NCBI GenBank assembly: GCA_021818335.1
Contig: JAKAEJ010000021.1
Coordinates: 1-32,345, forward strand
Reading direction: 5' to 3'
Source of the DNA: Pseudomonadota bacterium
Lineage (GTDB): Bacteria; Pseudomonadota; Gammaproteobacteria; Xanthomonadales; Rhodanobacteraceae
DNA: 32,345 nucleotides
Position numbers and translations under genes: made by a program. Below the pieces are notes generated by a model that made no database searches, was not told the origin of the DNA, and worked only from the letters and a program-made list of their open reading frames with translations. Positions 1-8,702 of the stretch are shown here, piece after piece (position 1 is the stretch's first letter; the number at the start of each line of letters is the position of its first letter).

Positions 1-2367
1 CTGAACTTTTCATCGGACGTGGACCTCATCATTGCCTATCCGGAGGACGGGACGAGCGATGGGCTGCGGCCACTTGAGGCTGCCGAATATGCCGCGCGCC
101 TCACGCAAGCAATCGTCGGGCTCCTGTCCGAGACGACGGCGGACGGACAGGCAGCGCGGGTCGACTTGCGGCTGCGCCCCTACGGTAGCGCCGGTCGACC
201 GGCATGGTCCTTTGCGGCAATGGAAGCCTACTACCAGCGCGAGGGGCGGGATTGGGAGCGTTACGCTTGGATCAAGGCCCGCCCGGTGGCTGGAGACCTC
301 GCCGGAGGCCAGCGACTATTGGCATTGCTTCGGCCATTTGTGTATCGACGCTATCTTGATTACACGGCGTTCGCTGGGCTGCGCGCCATGAAATCGCTAA
401 TCGATGCCGAAGTGGCGAAGAGCGACCGGTCCAACGATCTCAAGCTCGGCAGCGGTGGCATCCGCGAAATCGAGTTCAGCGTCCAGCTCGAACAACTGAT
501 CCGCGGCGGCCGTGAGCCAAGCCTTCGCCAGGCCGGCCTGCTCCCGGCCCTGGCCGCCGTTGAGCGGCGTGGATTCATACCCGCACCGCAAGCAAGGGAA
601 CTTCGCGCCGCATATCTGCTACTTCGCCACGTCGAGAATCGCATTCAAATGCTTTCTGACGCACAGGCACACGCATTGCCAGAAGACGAATTGGCCCGAC
701 TGCGTATTGCGACGGGGTTGGGTTTTCCTGACATTGAAACGCTTCAGGATGCGCTGCTTGCGACGCGAAGACAGGTCGCCAGCCTGTTTGAACCCATCCT
801 TGACGGTGCTGATGCAGCACCATTGGCCGGATCGACGGAAGCGATGCTTCGCGCACTTTGGCGCGATTCAGAGGCTGCGCCACCACCAGCCTCCCGTCTT
901 GCCGAGTGCGGGCTTGATGCCGATGCAGGGGCTGCCCTTCACAACCTCGCAACGAGCGCAGCTGTTCGTGGCATGAGCGAGTCGGCGCGGGTTGGGCTTG
1001 AGCGCCTGCTGCCACGGGTACTGGAATCGGCACGCGCGAGCGCCGCGCCATCACGCGCCGTGCCGAGACTGCTGCGACTGCTGCACAACTGCGCCAGACG
1101 TCCAGCTTACCTGGCATTGCTCGAGGAGTCGCCAGCAGCATTGGCGCGTGTCGCTGAACTCTGTGCCGAGCGCAGCTTCTTGGCGGAGCGCGTCCTTGTG
1201 CAACCACTGCTTCTCGACGACGTACTCGACCCACGCATAGAGCAACTTCCACTCAAGGCCGCCGACATTACTGCTGAGATTGCCCGGCGGGTCCAGGCAC
1301 TCGAGTCCCTTGATGCCGAGCAAGAACTCGAGCATGTCAACGAGGCCAGGGCGAGCCTGGCTTTCCGGCTCGGGCTTGCATATGCCGACGAGCGCGCAAG
1401 CGCGGTCGCCACCGCACGGCGACTGGCCGCCCTCGCCGAAGCGGTTCTGGGAGCGCTGCTGCATCTTGCCGAGCGTGAAATGGTGGCGCGTAACGGACGC
1501 CTACCGGGTGTCGGGCTCGGATTCTGCATCGTCGGATATGGCAGCTTGGGTGGACAAGAGCTTGGGTTTGCCAGCGATCTCGACTTGGCATTCATCTATG
1601 ACGGTGCACGCACCGCCATGACTAGTGACGGGCAGCGGCCGCTGGATGGCATGCAGTGGTATCAGCGCCTTGCACAGCGAGTGGTGTACTGGTTGGGGAT
1701 GATGACGCGGGCCGGCCAACTGTATGCGGTGGATACGCGCTTGCGGCCGGATGGCAGCAAAGGGCTTCTGGTTCGGAGCCTCGGGGCGTATGCGGACTAC
1801 CAACGCGATCGAGCGTGGACGTGGGAGCATCAGGCGCTGGTCCGTGCACGAGTAGTCGCAGGTGACGCAGGCCTTGCGGCAGCGTTCGCGCTGCATCGGC
1901 AGAGTGTTCTGGTTCAGCCACGGATCGCCAGTCGCGTAGCAGACGAAGTCGTCGCCATGCGATCGCGCTGGCGTGCAGAGCGCGATCGCTCCGACAAGGG
2001 ACTATTTGATCTCAAGCAAGGTCCAGGCGGTCTGCTCGACATAGAGTTTTTACTGCAAGGCTTGATCCTGACGAATGCTGCGCGATGGCCAGTGCTGACA
2101 GAGGGCACTTCCAGCATCAGCTTGATTCAGGCGCTGGAGAGCGCGCGCGTCCTCAAAAATGGCTCGGCACGAGCCTTGCGCGAGGCACACGCCGCGCTTC
2201 TTGCAATGGCATTGACCTGCACTCTTGATGAGCGGCCGCGCGTCGTACCCCGATCGCCTTCAATTATGGTTCACGCTGGCGCAGTTTTGCGCATCGCAGA
2301 GGAATGTGGTTATGCGTTCTTGCCTCGGCCACCTGATAAGAGTGACGAAGCCCAGCCAGGCGACTAG
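1..2367 (+). CDS. glnE: Bifunctional glutamine synthetase adenylyltransferase/adenylyl-removing enzyme (5' end outside window)
   Basis: GlnE adds AMP to and removes AMP from glutamine synthetase in response to PII, so it sets cytoplasmic nitrogen assimilation. The frame is open from base 1, and the first codons already sit in the N-terminal nucleotidyltransferase motif (NFSSDVDLIIAY). By comparison with E. coli GlnE (946 aa), about 165 residues are missing upstream; 788 are visible here. The N-terminal (de-adenylylating) half also shows KLGSGGIREIEF near codon 149. The second, adenylylating, nucleotidyltransferase domain begins near codon 513 with GYGSLGGQELGFASDLDLAF, carrying the Asp-x-Asp metal ligands. 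It is followed by FDLKQGPGGLLDIEF and a helical C-terminus ending at a TAG stop. Both catalytic halves look intact. A 197-bp gap separates it from the glycosyltransferase gene on the same strand. Confidence 0.96.
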   Translation: MNFSSDVDLIIAYPEDGTSDGLRPLEAAEYAARLTQAIVGLLSETTADGQAARVDLRLRPYGSAGRPAWSFAAMEAYYQREGRDWERYAWIKARPVAGDLAGGQRLLALLRPFVYRRYLDYTAFAGLRAMKSLIDAEVAKSDRSNDLKLGSGGIREIEFSVQLEQLIRGGREPSLRQAGLLPALAAVERRGFIPAPQARELRAAYLLLRHVENRIQMLSDAQAHALPEDELARLRIATGLGFPDIETLQDALLATRRQVASLFEPILDGADAAPLAGSTEAMLRALWRDSEAAPPPASRLAECGLDADAGAALHNLATSAAVRGMSESARVGLERLLPRVLESARASAAPSRAVPRLLRLLHNCARRPAYLALLEESPAALARVAELCAERSFLAERVLVQPLLLDDVLDPRIEQLPLKAADITAEIARRVQALESLDAEQELEHVNEARASLAFRLGLAYADERASAVATARRLAALAEAVLGALLHLAEREMVARNGRLPGVGLGFCIVGYGSLGGQELGFASDLDLAFIYDGARTAMTSDGQRPLDGMQWYQRLAQRVVYWLGMMTRAGQLYAVDTRLRPDGSKGLLVRSLGAYADYQRDRAWTWEHQALVRARVVAGDAGLAAAFALHRQSVLVQPRIASRVADEVVAMRSRWRAERDRSDKGLFDLKQGPGGLLDIEFLLQGLILTNAARWPVLTEGTSSISLIQALESARVLKNGSARALREAHAALLAMALTCTLDERPRVVPRSPSIMVHAGAVLRIAEECGYAFLPRPPDKSDEAQPGD

Positions 2368-2564
2368 GAAATAGCCCGCAAAGCCCGATGATTCGCGTGT
2401 GACCTACCCGCCGGCGCTGCTCGTAGCGGCGGACGTCGGGATCTCGGCTGGATCTCCCATGGTGCATTGGCAGGCCCATAGTCGACTCGACTGCGCCGGA
2501 TCGCAGAGGCACAAGTGTAGATTGGACGTGCTTGGCATTGCCATGCCGCATTAGGATCAACGTC

Positions 2565-3488
2565 ATGTCACTCGATGCAATCCGACGTCCCGCAGTTACC
2601 ATCCTCATGGTGTTGGCGGACAGCGGCACCAGTGCCCTCGATGCGGCATCGCGTGCGTTGGCGGCACCGGAATGTGTCGAACTCATCATCCTTGATAACG
2701 CGAGCACCGATGGCATCCCGCAACGCCTCATCGCGCTGGGCGAAATGGATTCGCGTCTGCGGGTTGTGTCGATGGGATCCAATCTCGGTTTTGGCGTCGC
2801 GATGAATCATGGCGCCGCAATCGCAAGTGGCGACTGGCTGCTGCTCCTGAACCCCGATTGTCAGTTGGAGACCGATACCTTGACGCGAATGCTTGAGGTT
2901 GCCTCGGATGGCGCGATGGTCGGCGCTGTCGTGTGCGATACCGACGGTCGGCACGATCCTGCAGCGTGGAGGCGAGCGCCAACCGTCATCAGGGTGCTCT
3001 GTACGATGACGGGGCTCGCTCGCCTTGAGTCCTACTGGCGGGTATTCGCTGGCGTCAACCGACGTGATGCGCTTCCGGTCTCTGCGGTACCTGCCGAAGT
3101 CGTCTCCGGGGCTATCATGCTATTGCCGCGGGGTGCGTTTGCAGCGATAGGTGGCTTCGATGCCGGCTATTTCTTGCATTTCGAGGATGTTGATCTCTGC
3201 GCTCGCATCCGTAGCGCGGGGATTCCGCTGACAATGGCCGGAAGCATCCGGGTCCTGCATGCGAAAGGCGGCTCATCAAGCGGACGTGGCTTGATGGTTG
3301 CACGGCATAAGCACAGAGGATTGTTGCGGTATTTGCGGCTGCATGATCCTCGCGCGCGACGCTGGCCTTGGCGTGTTCTGTTGCCAATGCTAGTGTGGTT
3401 TCACTTCTTCCTTCAGATCCCGGCATTGATGCTGCGCGATGCGCGGGCGCGTCGATGGGGCGCAATGCCTGGCCGCGGCGCGACTTGA
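2565..3488 (+). CDS. Family 2 glycosyltransferase (rhamnosyltransferase-like)
   Basis: The 307-residue protein has a GT-A fold N-terminus. It shows a VTILMVL strand, the nucleotide-binding LDNASTDG motif near residue 40, SNLGFGVAMNHG near 75 and the LLLNPDC acidic motif near 100. These features are typical of the WbbL/rhamnosyltransferase branch of GT2, which moves dTDP- or UDP-sugars onto cell-surface glycans at the inner face of the membrane. A hydrophobic stretch near residues 270-292 (LLPMLVWFHFFLQIPALML) may anchor it. I chose the ATG at 2565 because AGGA lies 8 bases upstream; an upstream in-frame TTG at 2532 has no such site. The donor and acceptor cannot be told from sequence. It stands alone, with no other sugar genes nearby, so it is not part of a visible polysaccharide cluster. 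Confidence 0.85.
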   Translation: MSLDAIRRPAVTILMVLADSGTSALDAASRALAAPECVELIILDNASTDGIPQRLIALGEMDSRLRVVSMGSNLGFGVAMNHGAAIASGDWLLLLNPDCQLETDTLTRMLEVASDGAMVGAVVCDTDGRHDPAAWRRAPTVIRVLCTMTGLARLESYWRVFAGVNRRDALPVSAVPAEVVSGAIMLLPRGAFAAIGGFDAGYFLHFEDVDLCARIRSAGIPLTMAGSIRVLHAKGGSSSGRGLMVARHKHRGLLRYLRLHDPRARRWPWRVLLPMLVWFHFFLQIPALMLRDARARRWGAMPGRGAT

Positions 3489-3531
3489 GAACCTGCCCGC
3501 AAGCGATTAGAGGCGAGACCCATCATGCGGC

Positions 3532-3732
3532 TTATTCGCTGTGGGCGATCAAGACGAAGTCGAACCCGACCAGTCGTGCCTTGGACAGCTTGCCGGGATT
3601 GGCTATCGAGCTGGCTTTCTGGGCCAGTTGCCCGGTACAGGCAGCGACCTCTGTTGCACCGTAAGCGTATCTGCATTTCGCCTCCCCGGCCTCCTCTTGG
3701 CATGCAGGCTGCTTGTCGTTAAAGACTGGCGT
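3532..3732 (-). pseudogene. Possible headless gene remnant downstream of priA
   Basis: On the minus strand, directly after the priA stop, one frame stays open for 74 codons (3756 down to 3535) and ends at TAA (3532-3534). It reads like real protein, with a balanced composition and segments such as CRYAYGATEVAACTG and ARLVGFDFVLIAHSE. However, there is no ATG, GTG or TTG after the preceding in-frame stop (3757-3759) until almost the end, so it cannot be translated as it stands. I do not recognise the family. It could be the 3' end of a decayed gene or a chance open frame in GC-rich DNA. Confidence 0.2.
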
Positions 3733-5927
3733 TAGCTGATGTCCAAGGGATCGACATCAACGGACCAATGAACGCCGCGCGCCTGAGGCAATGTCTCGAG
3801 GACCTGCACCCAAGGGCTCAACATGCGATGTAAGGCGACGCGCTCCGATGCCGCGAGTAGAAGTTGGCCACGCCATTTCAGCCCCCGCTTGGGTAGCGGT
3901 GACGGCATTGGTCCTGCGATCGTTACTCTTTTGTCGCTCGGTAGTGAGGCGCTTGCAGCATCGAGGAATGAGAAGAGCGACGGTTCCCGGATGGATTCGG
4001 CGCGCAGCAGGACGTGATGCGAAAAGGGTGGTAGGTGCGCCGCGCGGCGTTCTTCCAGCAGTTCGCGTGCAAGCGAGGCATAGCCGCCTGCGAGCAGGCG
4101 CAATAGAAGCGGGTGGTCTGGATGACGGGTCTGAAGGAGAACCCGGCCGGGTTTTTCTCCGCGTCCGGCACGCCCAGCGACCTGCACAACCAACTGCGCG
4201 AGGCGTTCGGGAGCGCGGAAATCAACGCTGTAGAGCCCTTCGTCCACGCTTGTAATGGCAACGAGGGTCAATCGTGGTAGGTCGTGTCCCTTGGCCAGCA
4301 TTTGCGTCCCGACCAGCAGCGCGGGTCCATGGTCCGGCAAACGCACGTCTAGCGTCGATTGAGCGGCGCGCGTCCTTGTCGTTTCACGGTCAACGCGCAG
4401 AAGTGGGATTGATGGAAAACGCTCTGCCAGTGCCTCTTCAAGACGTTCTGTTCCGTGTCCTTGCGGTTGTAGGGCGCCGCTTCCGCACGACGGACATGCT
4501 GATGGAGTGGGTTCAAGGCGCGCGCACAGATGGCATTCAAGCCGCCGCATGGCACGATGCCATGTCAATGGACGTTGGCAATGGGGACAGTCAGCATGCC
4601 AGCCGCACTGCGCGCAAGTCAGCACAGGCGCGTAACCGCGCCGATTCCGGAATACAAGCGCCTGTTCCCCATGCGCGAAGGTATCCGTCAAGGCTGCAAC
4701 CAACGGCGAGCTCAGACCTTGTCGCGCAGGCATCCGGCGGAGGTCGATCAAATCGACGCGTGGCGGTGGGCGTGCGTTGGCGCGTTCCGCCAATCTGAGG
4801 TGCGCATAGCGGCCACGGTCAACATTGTGAATGCTCTCTAGGGATGGCGTAGCCGACCCGAGGAGCACGGGTATATCGAAGGCTTGGGCACGCTTCAATG
4901 CCAAATCACGGGCGTGGTACCGAAACCCTTCCTGTTGCTTGTAACTGGCGTCGTGTTCCTCGTCGATGACGATGAGGCCGCCTCGCGGTAGGGGTGTGAA
5001 GATCGCGGATCGCGTGCCGAGAAGTACCTGAGCAGTGCCATCGCGTGCGCGGAGCCAGGACTCAAGGCGGAGTCCGTCGCTGAGGCCGGAGTGCAGTGTG
5101 TCTACTCGAACGCCCAAACGCGCGTGGATGCGTTGTGCTGCCTGCGCCACGAGGCCGATTTCCGGAACCAGCATCAGCACTTGGCGATTGCGCGCCAAGA
5201 CCTCTCGCATGCGCCCAAGGTAGACCTCCGTCTTCCCGCTACCCGTCACCCCCTCCAGCAAGGTCACGGCGAAGTGGTCGGATTGGCCAAGCAGCATGCC
5301 TAGCGCCGATTGCTGGGCGCGTGTAAGTGGCGGTCCGTCGTAGGCAGCCAGATCAACCGTGTTGGCCTCGGCGAGGGGTTCGATCCAACCCAACTTGCGC
5401 AGCCGGATTAGTGCTGCGCGGTGTGCGGGTGGTAGCGCGCGTGCAGTGTCGGCCTGCAGTGACCCGGCGGCGAGCGCGGCTAGAAGTGATGTCGAGGCGC
5501 CCCGCGGCACGCGCCCCTCAGCAAGCGCAGTGGAACCGGCGGGACTGATCTGCCAACCATCAGCCCGTCGTCCAGGCAGTGGCCTGCCATCCCGCAGTGC
5601 CGCTGGTAGTGCGCTGAACAATGCGTCACCAGGGCTGCCTTGCCAGTAATTTGCCGCCCAACGGGCCGTGGCCAGCAACTCGGTGTCAAGCAGGGGTGCC
5701 TCGTCCAGCACGGCGGTGATTGACTTGAGCTGGGCTGGAGCCAGCGTCGTCGAGTTCGTGATCTCGACGGCCAATCCCACGCGCTGGCCGCTGCCAAAGG
5801 GCACACGAACCCGCGCGCCGAGCGGCGGTGGTTCGCCCGCGCAGCGATAATCGAACAGCCGCCGCAAGGGCACCGGCAAGGCCACGCGCACGATGCAAGC
5901 GCCCTTAAACGATTGCGGATGATTCAT
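3732..5927 (-). CDS. priA: Primosomal protein N' (replication restart helicase PriA)
   Basis: PriA is a 3'-5' superfamily 2 DNA helicase that recognises stalled forks and reloads the DnaB replicative helicase. The 731-residue product matches the usual length (E. coli 732). The N-terminal DNA-binding domain (about 1-105) is followed by Walker A GVTGSGKT (226-233) and the DEEH box (322-325, IDEEHDASYKQQEG). Eight zinc-binding cysteines follow (438, 441, 447, 450, 465, 468, 478, 481). Next come helicase motifs including GTQMLAKGHD and QVAGRAGRG. It ends in the typical DVDPLDIS tail. I chose the ATG at 5927; an in-frame TTG at 5954 is possible, and neither has a strong Shine-Dalgarno sequence. 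A DnaA-box pair lies 55-77 bases upstream of the ATG. Confidence 0.96.
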   Translation of the reverse strand: MNHPQSFKGACIVRVALPVPLRRLFDYRCAGEPPPLGARVRVPFGSGQRVGLAVEITNSTTLAPAQLKSITAVLDEAPLLDTELLATARWAANYWQGSPGDALFSALPAALRDGRPLPGRRADGWQISPAGSTALAEGRVPRGASTSLLAALAAGSLQADTARALPPAHRAALIRLRKLGWIEPLAEANTVDLAAYDGPPLTRAQQSALGMLLGQSDHFAVTLLEGVTGSGKTEVYLGRMREVLARNRQVLMLVPEIGLVAQAAQRIHARLGVRVDTLHSGLSDGLRLESWLRARDGTAQVLLGTRSAIFTPLPRGGLIVIDEEHDASYKQQEGFRYHARDLALKRAQAFDIPVLLGSATPSLESIHNVDRGRYAHLRLAERANARPPPRVDLIDLRRMPARQGLSSPLVAALTDTFAHGEQALVFRNRRGYAPVLTCAQCGWHADCPHCQRPLTWHRAMRRLECHLCARLEPTPSACPSCGSGALQPQGHGTERLEEALAERFPSIPLLRVDRETTRTRAAQSTLDVRLPDHGPALLVGTQMLAKGHDLPRLTLVAITSVDEGLYSVDFRAPERLAQLVVQVAGRAGRGEKPGRVLLQTRHPDHPLLLRLLAGGYASLARELLEERRAAHLPPFSHHVLLRAESIREPSLFSFLDAASASLPSDKRVTIAGPMPSPLPKRGLKWRGQLLLAASERVALHRMLSPWVQVLETLPQARGVHWSVDVDPLDIS

Positions 5928-6229
5928 GTGCGTCTGCGTAGATTCGTTCGACAAACGCTCGATTCCAAAAGAATTTATGGCTTATCCACAAAAACTGTGG
6001 ACAAGTCTGTGCATGATCCGTTGTCAGCGCTTGGCGGCACCTTGCCACACCGAGGGTGCGCTCGGCTTGCGCAGATTTTCATCAAGCTGTCACATCTGAG
6101 TGAGATCAGTGAGTTGCCGGATTTGCATCGCTATGCGCACCGACGAAATGCACTCGCGGCCAGAAGCCGCGGGTTGCGATGAGGTGGGGTTGCGTTGCTG
6201 TGCACAACATTCGCCATAACGAAAATTTC
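5928..6229. other. Intergenic region upstream of priA
   Basis: This 302-bp gap separates the priA start from the end of the epimerase gene; both are on the minus strand. It holds the DnaA-box-like pair at 5982-6004. It also holds a 6-bp GC hairpin (CGCGGC/GCCGCG, 6155-6171) that could help end epimerase transcription but has no T-run. I see no convincing small gene in it; the open frames are short and unlike known proteins. Confidence 0.6.
5982..6004. promoter_or_regulatory. DnaA-box-like inverted pair upstream of priA
   Basis: TTATCCACA at 5982-5990 is a perfect match to the DnaA-box consensus TTATNCACA. After a 5-base spacer comes TGTGGACAA at 5996-6004, the reverse complement of TTGTCCACA, which is one mismatch from consensus. 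The two face each other. The same 9-5-9 layout recurs at 14098-14120. Its position 55-77 bases before the priA ATG suggests DnaA could bind and influence priA. That is inference, and the inner 6-bp arms (TCCACA/TGTGGA) could equally form an RNA hairpin. Confidence 0.55.
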
Positions 6230-7225
6230 CTATTGCAATGATGGGAGCAATTCCGCCGCCCTAAGCCATGCGATGGTGTCATCAGTCATGGATTGCAGGG
6301 ACGCGTGCTGGTAGGCGAGCTCGGAACGGGCCCGCGAATCGTCTACGCGGAGATGATGACAGGCCAGTGCAACGCTCTCGCGGGTGACCGCCGGAGCCCG
6401 CCGGGTTGCGATTGCAACCCCCTCTTGTGTAAGCGCATGGAGCCAGAGCAGCGCCGGTGGAAGCGTGCGCCGCGGTACCGGCACACCAAGTGCAATCGCC
6501 ATCGCCGCGACCAGTGCACCGAAGGGAGCGCTCAATCCTCCGAGTACCCACGTCCGCGTAGCAGATGGGTGCAGGGCGGCTGCGACGTGCGCCGCGGCGA
6601 CGTCTCGGACATCGGCAAAGCAACCGATCCCAGAAGGTGCACCCGGCAGACGGTCCTTGGCGAGAAGTTGGGCGACCGTCGACCAATTGTGGCGATCACC
6701 GGGTCCGAGTATGTGGCATGGCTGAAGCACCGCCGTTCTGATGCGACCTTGCGCGCCAGCCGTCTGAACCAGCGCCTCGGCTGCGGCCTTGCTGCGTGCA
6801 TAGTGAATAGGCCCAGAAAGGCCTCGATAGGGCGTCGATTCATTGATGCGATCAGGAGTCAGCCCGTACACGCTGATGCTGGAAGTAAGGACGAAGCGCC
6901 CGACGCCGCGATCAAGCGCAGCCTCGAGAATGGCTCGGGTGCCATCCACGTTGACCCGCCATTGCCGCTTGCGGTCTTTTCGCCACATGCTGGTATCTGC
7001 GGCAATGTGGAAGACGACATCGGGTGTCGGCGTCAACGCCTTGCGCAGCAGCGAGACGTTAGTGATGTCACTCTGGACCGTTTCCACGCCGGCGGCATCG
7101 AGCGTCTGACGGCTGGCGTTACTGTGAGCCAGTGCCCGGACTGCGACACCCTGATGTTGCAGGGCTGTCAGAACATGGCTCCCGACAAACCCGCCAGCGC
7201 CTGTGATAAATGCGCTATGCATCAT
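6230..7225 (-). CDS. NAD-dependent epimerase/dehydratase (extended SDR)
   Basis: The 331-residue protein has the extended short-chain dehydrogenase fold. The NAD(P)-binding TGAGGFVG glycine motif is at residues 8-15. A VFHIAADTSMW segment follows near 71, then VLTSSISVYG with the catalytic Ser near 116, and the YARSK catalytic Tyr/Lys at 142/146. The overall pattern resembles dihydroflavonol-4-reductase-like and hopanoid-associated HpnA-like epimerases, which act on nucleotide sugars or 3-beta-hydroxysteroid-like substrates. The substrate cannot be assigned. Translation can start at either of two adjacent ATGs (7225 or 7222), and no strong ribosome binding site is visible. It is divergent from the MATE pump gene, with 66 bp between the two starts. 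Confidence 0.85.
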   Translation of the reverse strand: MMHSAFITGAGGFVGSHVLTALQHQGVAVRALAHSNASRQTLDAAGVETVQSDITNVSLLRKALTPTPDVVFHIAADTSMWRKDRKRQWRVNVDGTRAILEAALDRGVGRFVLTSSISVYGLTPDRINESTPYRGLSGPIHYARSKAAAEALVQTAGAQGRIRTAVLQPCHILGPGDRHNWSTVAQLLAKDRLPGAPSGIGCFADVRDVAAAHVAAALHPSATRTWVLGGLSAPFGALVAAMAIALGVPVPRRTLPPALLWLHALTQEGVAIATRRAPAVTRESVALACHHLRVDDSRARSELAYQHASLQSMTDDTIAWLRAAELLPSLQ

Positions 7226-7291
7226 GAAGATTTGGCTCGCGGCAAGGATGGTCGAACTCTAAACTGGAAAACTTTCCCGTCAACGAAGACT

Positions 7292-8650
7292 ATGGCACGC
7301 ATAGATGCATCCCGGGTTCTCGACGAAGCGAAAGCGACGACGCACCTGGCACTGCCGCTGATCACAGGGCAACTCGCGGCCGTTGGCATGGGTGCCGTGG
7401 ATGCCGTGCTGGCTGGCCATTATTCTGCTGAGGTACTGGGCGCAGTTGCCGTTGGAGTCAGCCTGTGGTCGTTGGCCGTCGTTTGTGCCATTGGCTTGAA
7501 TCTAGCGCTACCTCCTTCCGTATCCCAATTGGTTGGCGCCGGTCGACTAGCCGAGGTTGGTCCACTATTCCGGCAGGCGCTCGGGCTCGCAGCATCCGCA
7601 GGGTTGTTGCTTTTCGCGCTCGTTTACTGGATTGCGCCGCATCTGGTGCGCCAACTCCATGTCGACCCCCAGCTTTGGCCTGAAGTCACCGCCTTCCTGC
7701 ACGCGATTGCGTTTGGCGCGCCGGCAATTGCCTGCTATTTCACGCTGCGAGGCGTATCTGACGGGCTTGGACACACGAGGCCGACGATGTACTTCGGATT
7801 GCTCGGATTGACTCTTCTTGGTCCGTTGGACTGGGTCCTCATGTACGGCAAATTGGGCTTGCCAGCGCTTGGCGCACAGGGCAGCGGCATGGCGACTGCA
7901 ATAATCCTATGGGCCGAATTGGCCGCCTTTGCGCTCTATATGCGCCACAGCCGAGCCTACCGTGGCCTGCATCTGCTTGGACGACTGGAACGGCCTGATT
8001 GGCATCAGCTTGCCATTTTGCTGCGGCTTGGTTTGCCCATGACGTTTAGTCTGCTCATGGAATCGAGCCTGTTTGTGGCGGCGGCACTTGCAATTGGCCG
8101 ATTGGGTGCCGACGTGGTCGCCAGCCACCAGATTGCGTTGAACGTAGCGAGCGTCACCTTCATGTTGCCGCTTGGTTTGGCCATGGCCATCACCGTGCGC
8201 GTCGGATTCGCCCTGGGACGTGAAGATGCTCGGGCCGTTCGTTATGCAGGCGGGACCGGCATAGGGATGACGCTGTTGACCCAAAGCCTCTCCACTGCGC
8301 TGATGCTCGGTTTTCCCCATCTGATTGCGGGTCTGTATACGCGCAATGGACGGGTGGTCGCTCTGGCTTCGCAGTTGCTGGTGCTGGCCGGACTGTTCCA
8401 GTTTTCCGATGGTATTCAGGCCGCCTCTGCGGGCGCACTTCGTGGCCTCAAGGATACGCGGGCACCGATGGTGATAACCGTGTTTGCATACTGGTTGGTT
8501 GGCTTCCCGCTGGGACTCTACCTCGGGTTCAGCGAACGATTAGGCGCACGAGGCATCTGGATGGGTCTGATTGCCGGCTTGAGCGTCGCCGCGGTCCTCC
8601 TCCTTTCGCGGTTCATATGGCTGGTGCCTCGCGCCTCCCGCGTCGGGTGA
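7292..8650 (+). CDS. MATE family multidrug/Na+ efflux transporter
   Basis: The 452-residue integral membrane protein is of typical NorM/DinF-type length, with about 12 hydrophobic segments in two similar halves. It starts ATTHLALPLITGQLAAVGMGAVDAVLAGHYS, a pattern characteristic of MATE first helices, and contains PLGLAMAITVRVG in the second half. These pumps export cationic drugs or metabolites using H+ or Na+ gradients. The frame is open for another 333 codons upstream, but that stretch is antisense to the epimerase gene and has no transporter similarity. The ATG at 7292 gives the normal family length. Its ribosome binding site is weak. The sppA gene follows on the same strand after about 50 bp. 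Confidence 0.92.
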   Translation: MARIDASRVLDEAKATTHLALPLITGQLAAVGMGAVDAVLAGHYSAEVLGAVAVGVSLWSLAVVCAIGLNLALPPSVSQLVGAGRLAEVGPLFRQALGLAASAGLLLFALVYWIAPHLVRQLHVDPQLWPEVTAFLHAIAFGAPAIACYFTLRGVSDGLGHTRPTMYFGLLGLTLLGPLDWVLMYGKLGLPALGAQGSGMATAIILWAELAAFALYMRHSRAYRGLHLLGRLERPDWHQLAILLRLGLPMTFSLLMESSLFVAAALAIGRLGADVVASHQIALNVASVTFMLPLGLAMAITVRVGFALGREDARAVRYAGGTGIGMTLLTQSLSTALMLGFPHLIAGLYTRNGRVVALASQLLVLAGLFQFSDGIQAASAGALRGLKDTRAPMVITVFAYWLVGFPLGLYLGFSERLGARGIWMGLIAGLSVAAVLLLSRFIWLVPRASRVG

Positions 8651-8702
8651 CGAGCGATCTATGTGAGGGTAGCCTGCGCACTTTCGGATGTGGGAAGACG
8701 TC

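Noticed and set aside
575-1252. 225-codon minus-strand frame inside glnE
   Set aside because: It is antisense to a clearly conserved gene, and its composition is typical of a shadow frame.
6293-7291. 333-codon N-terminal extension of the MATE reading frame
   Set aside because: It is entirely open but runs antisense to the epimerase gene, has no transporter-like or known sequence, and the ATG at 7292 gives the normal family length.
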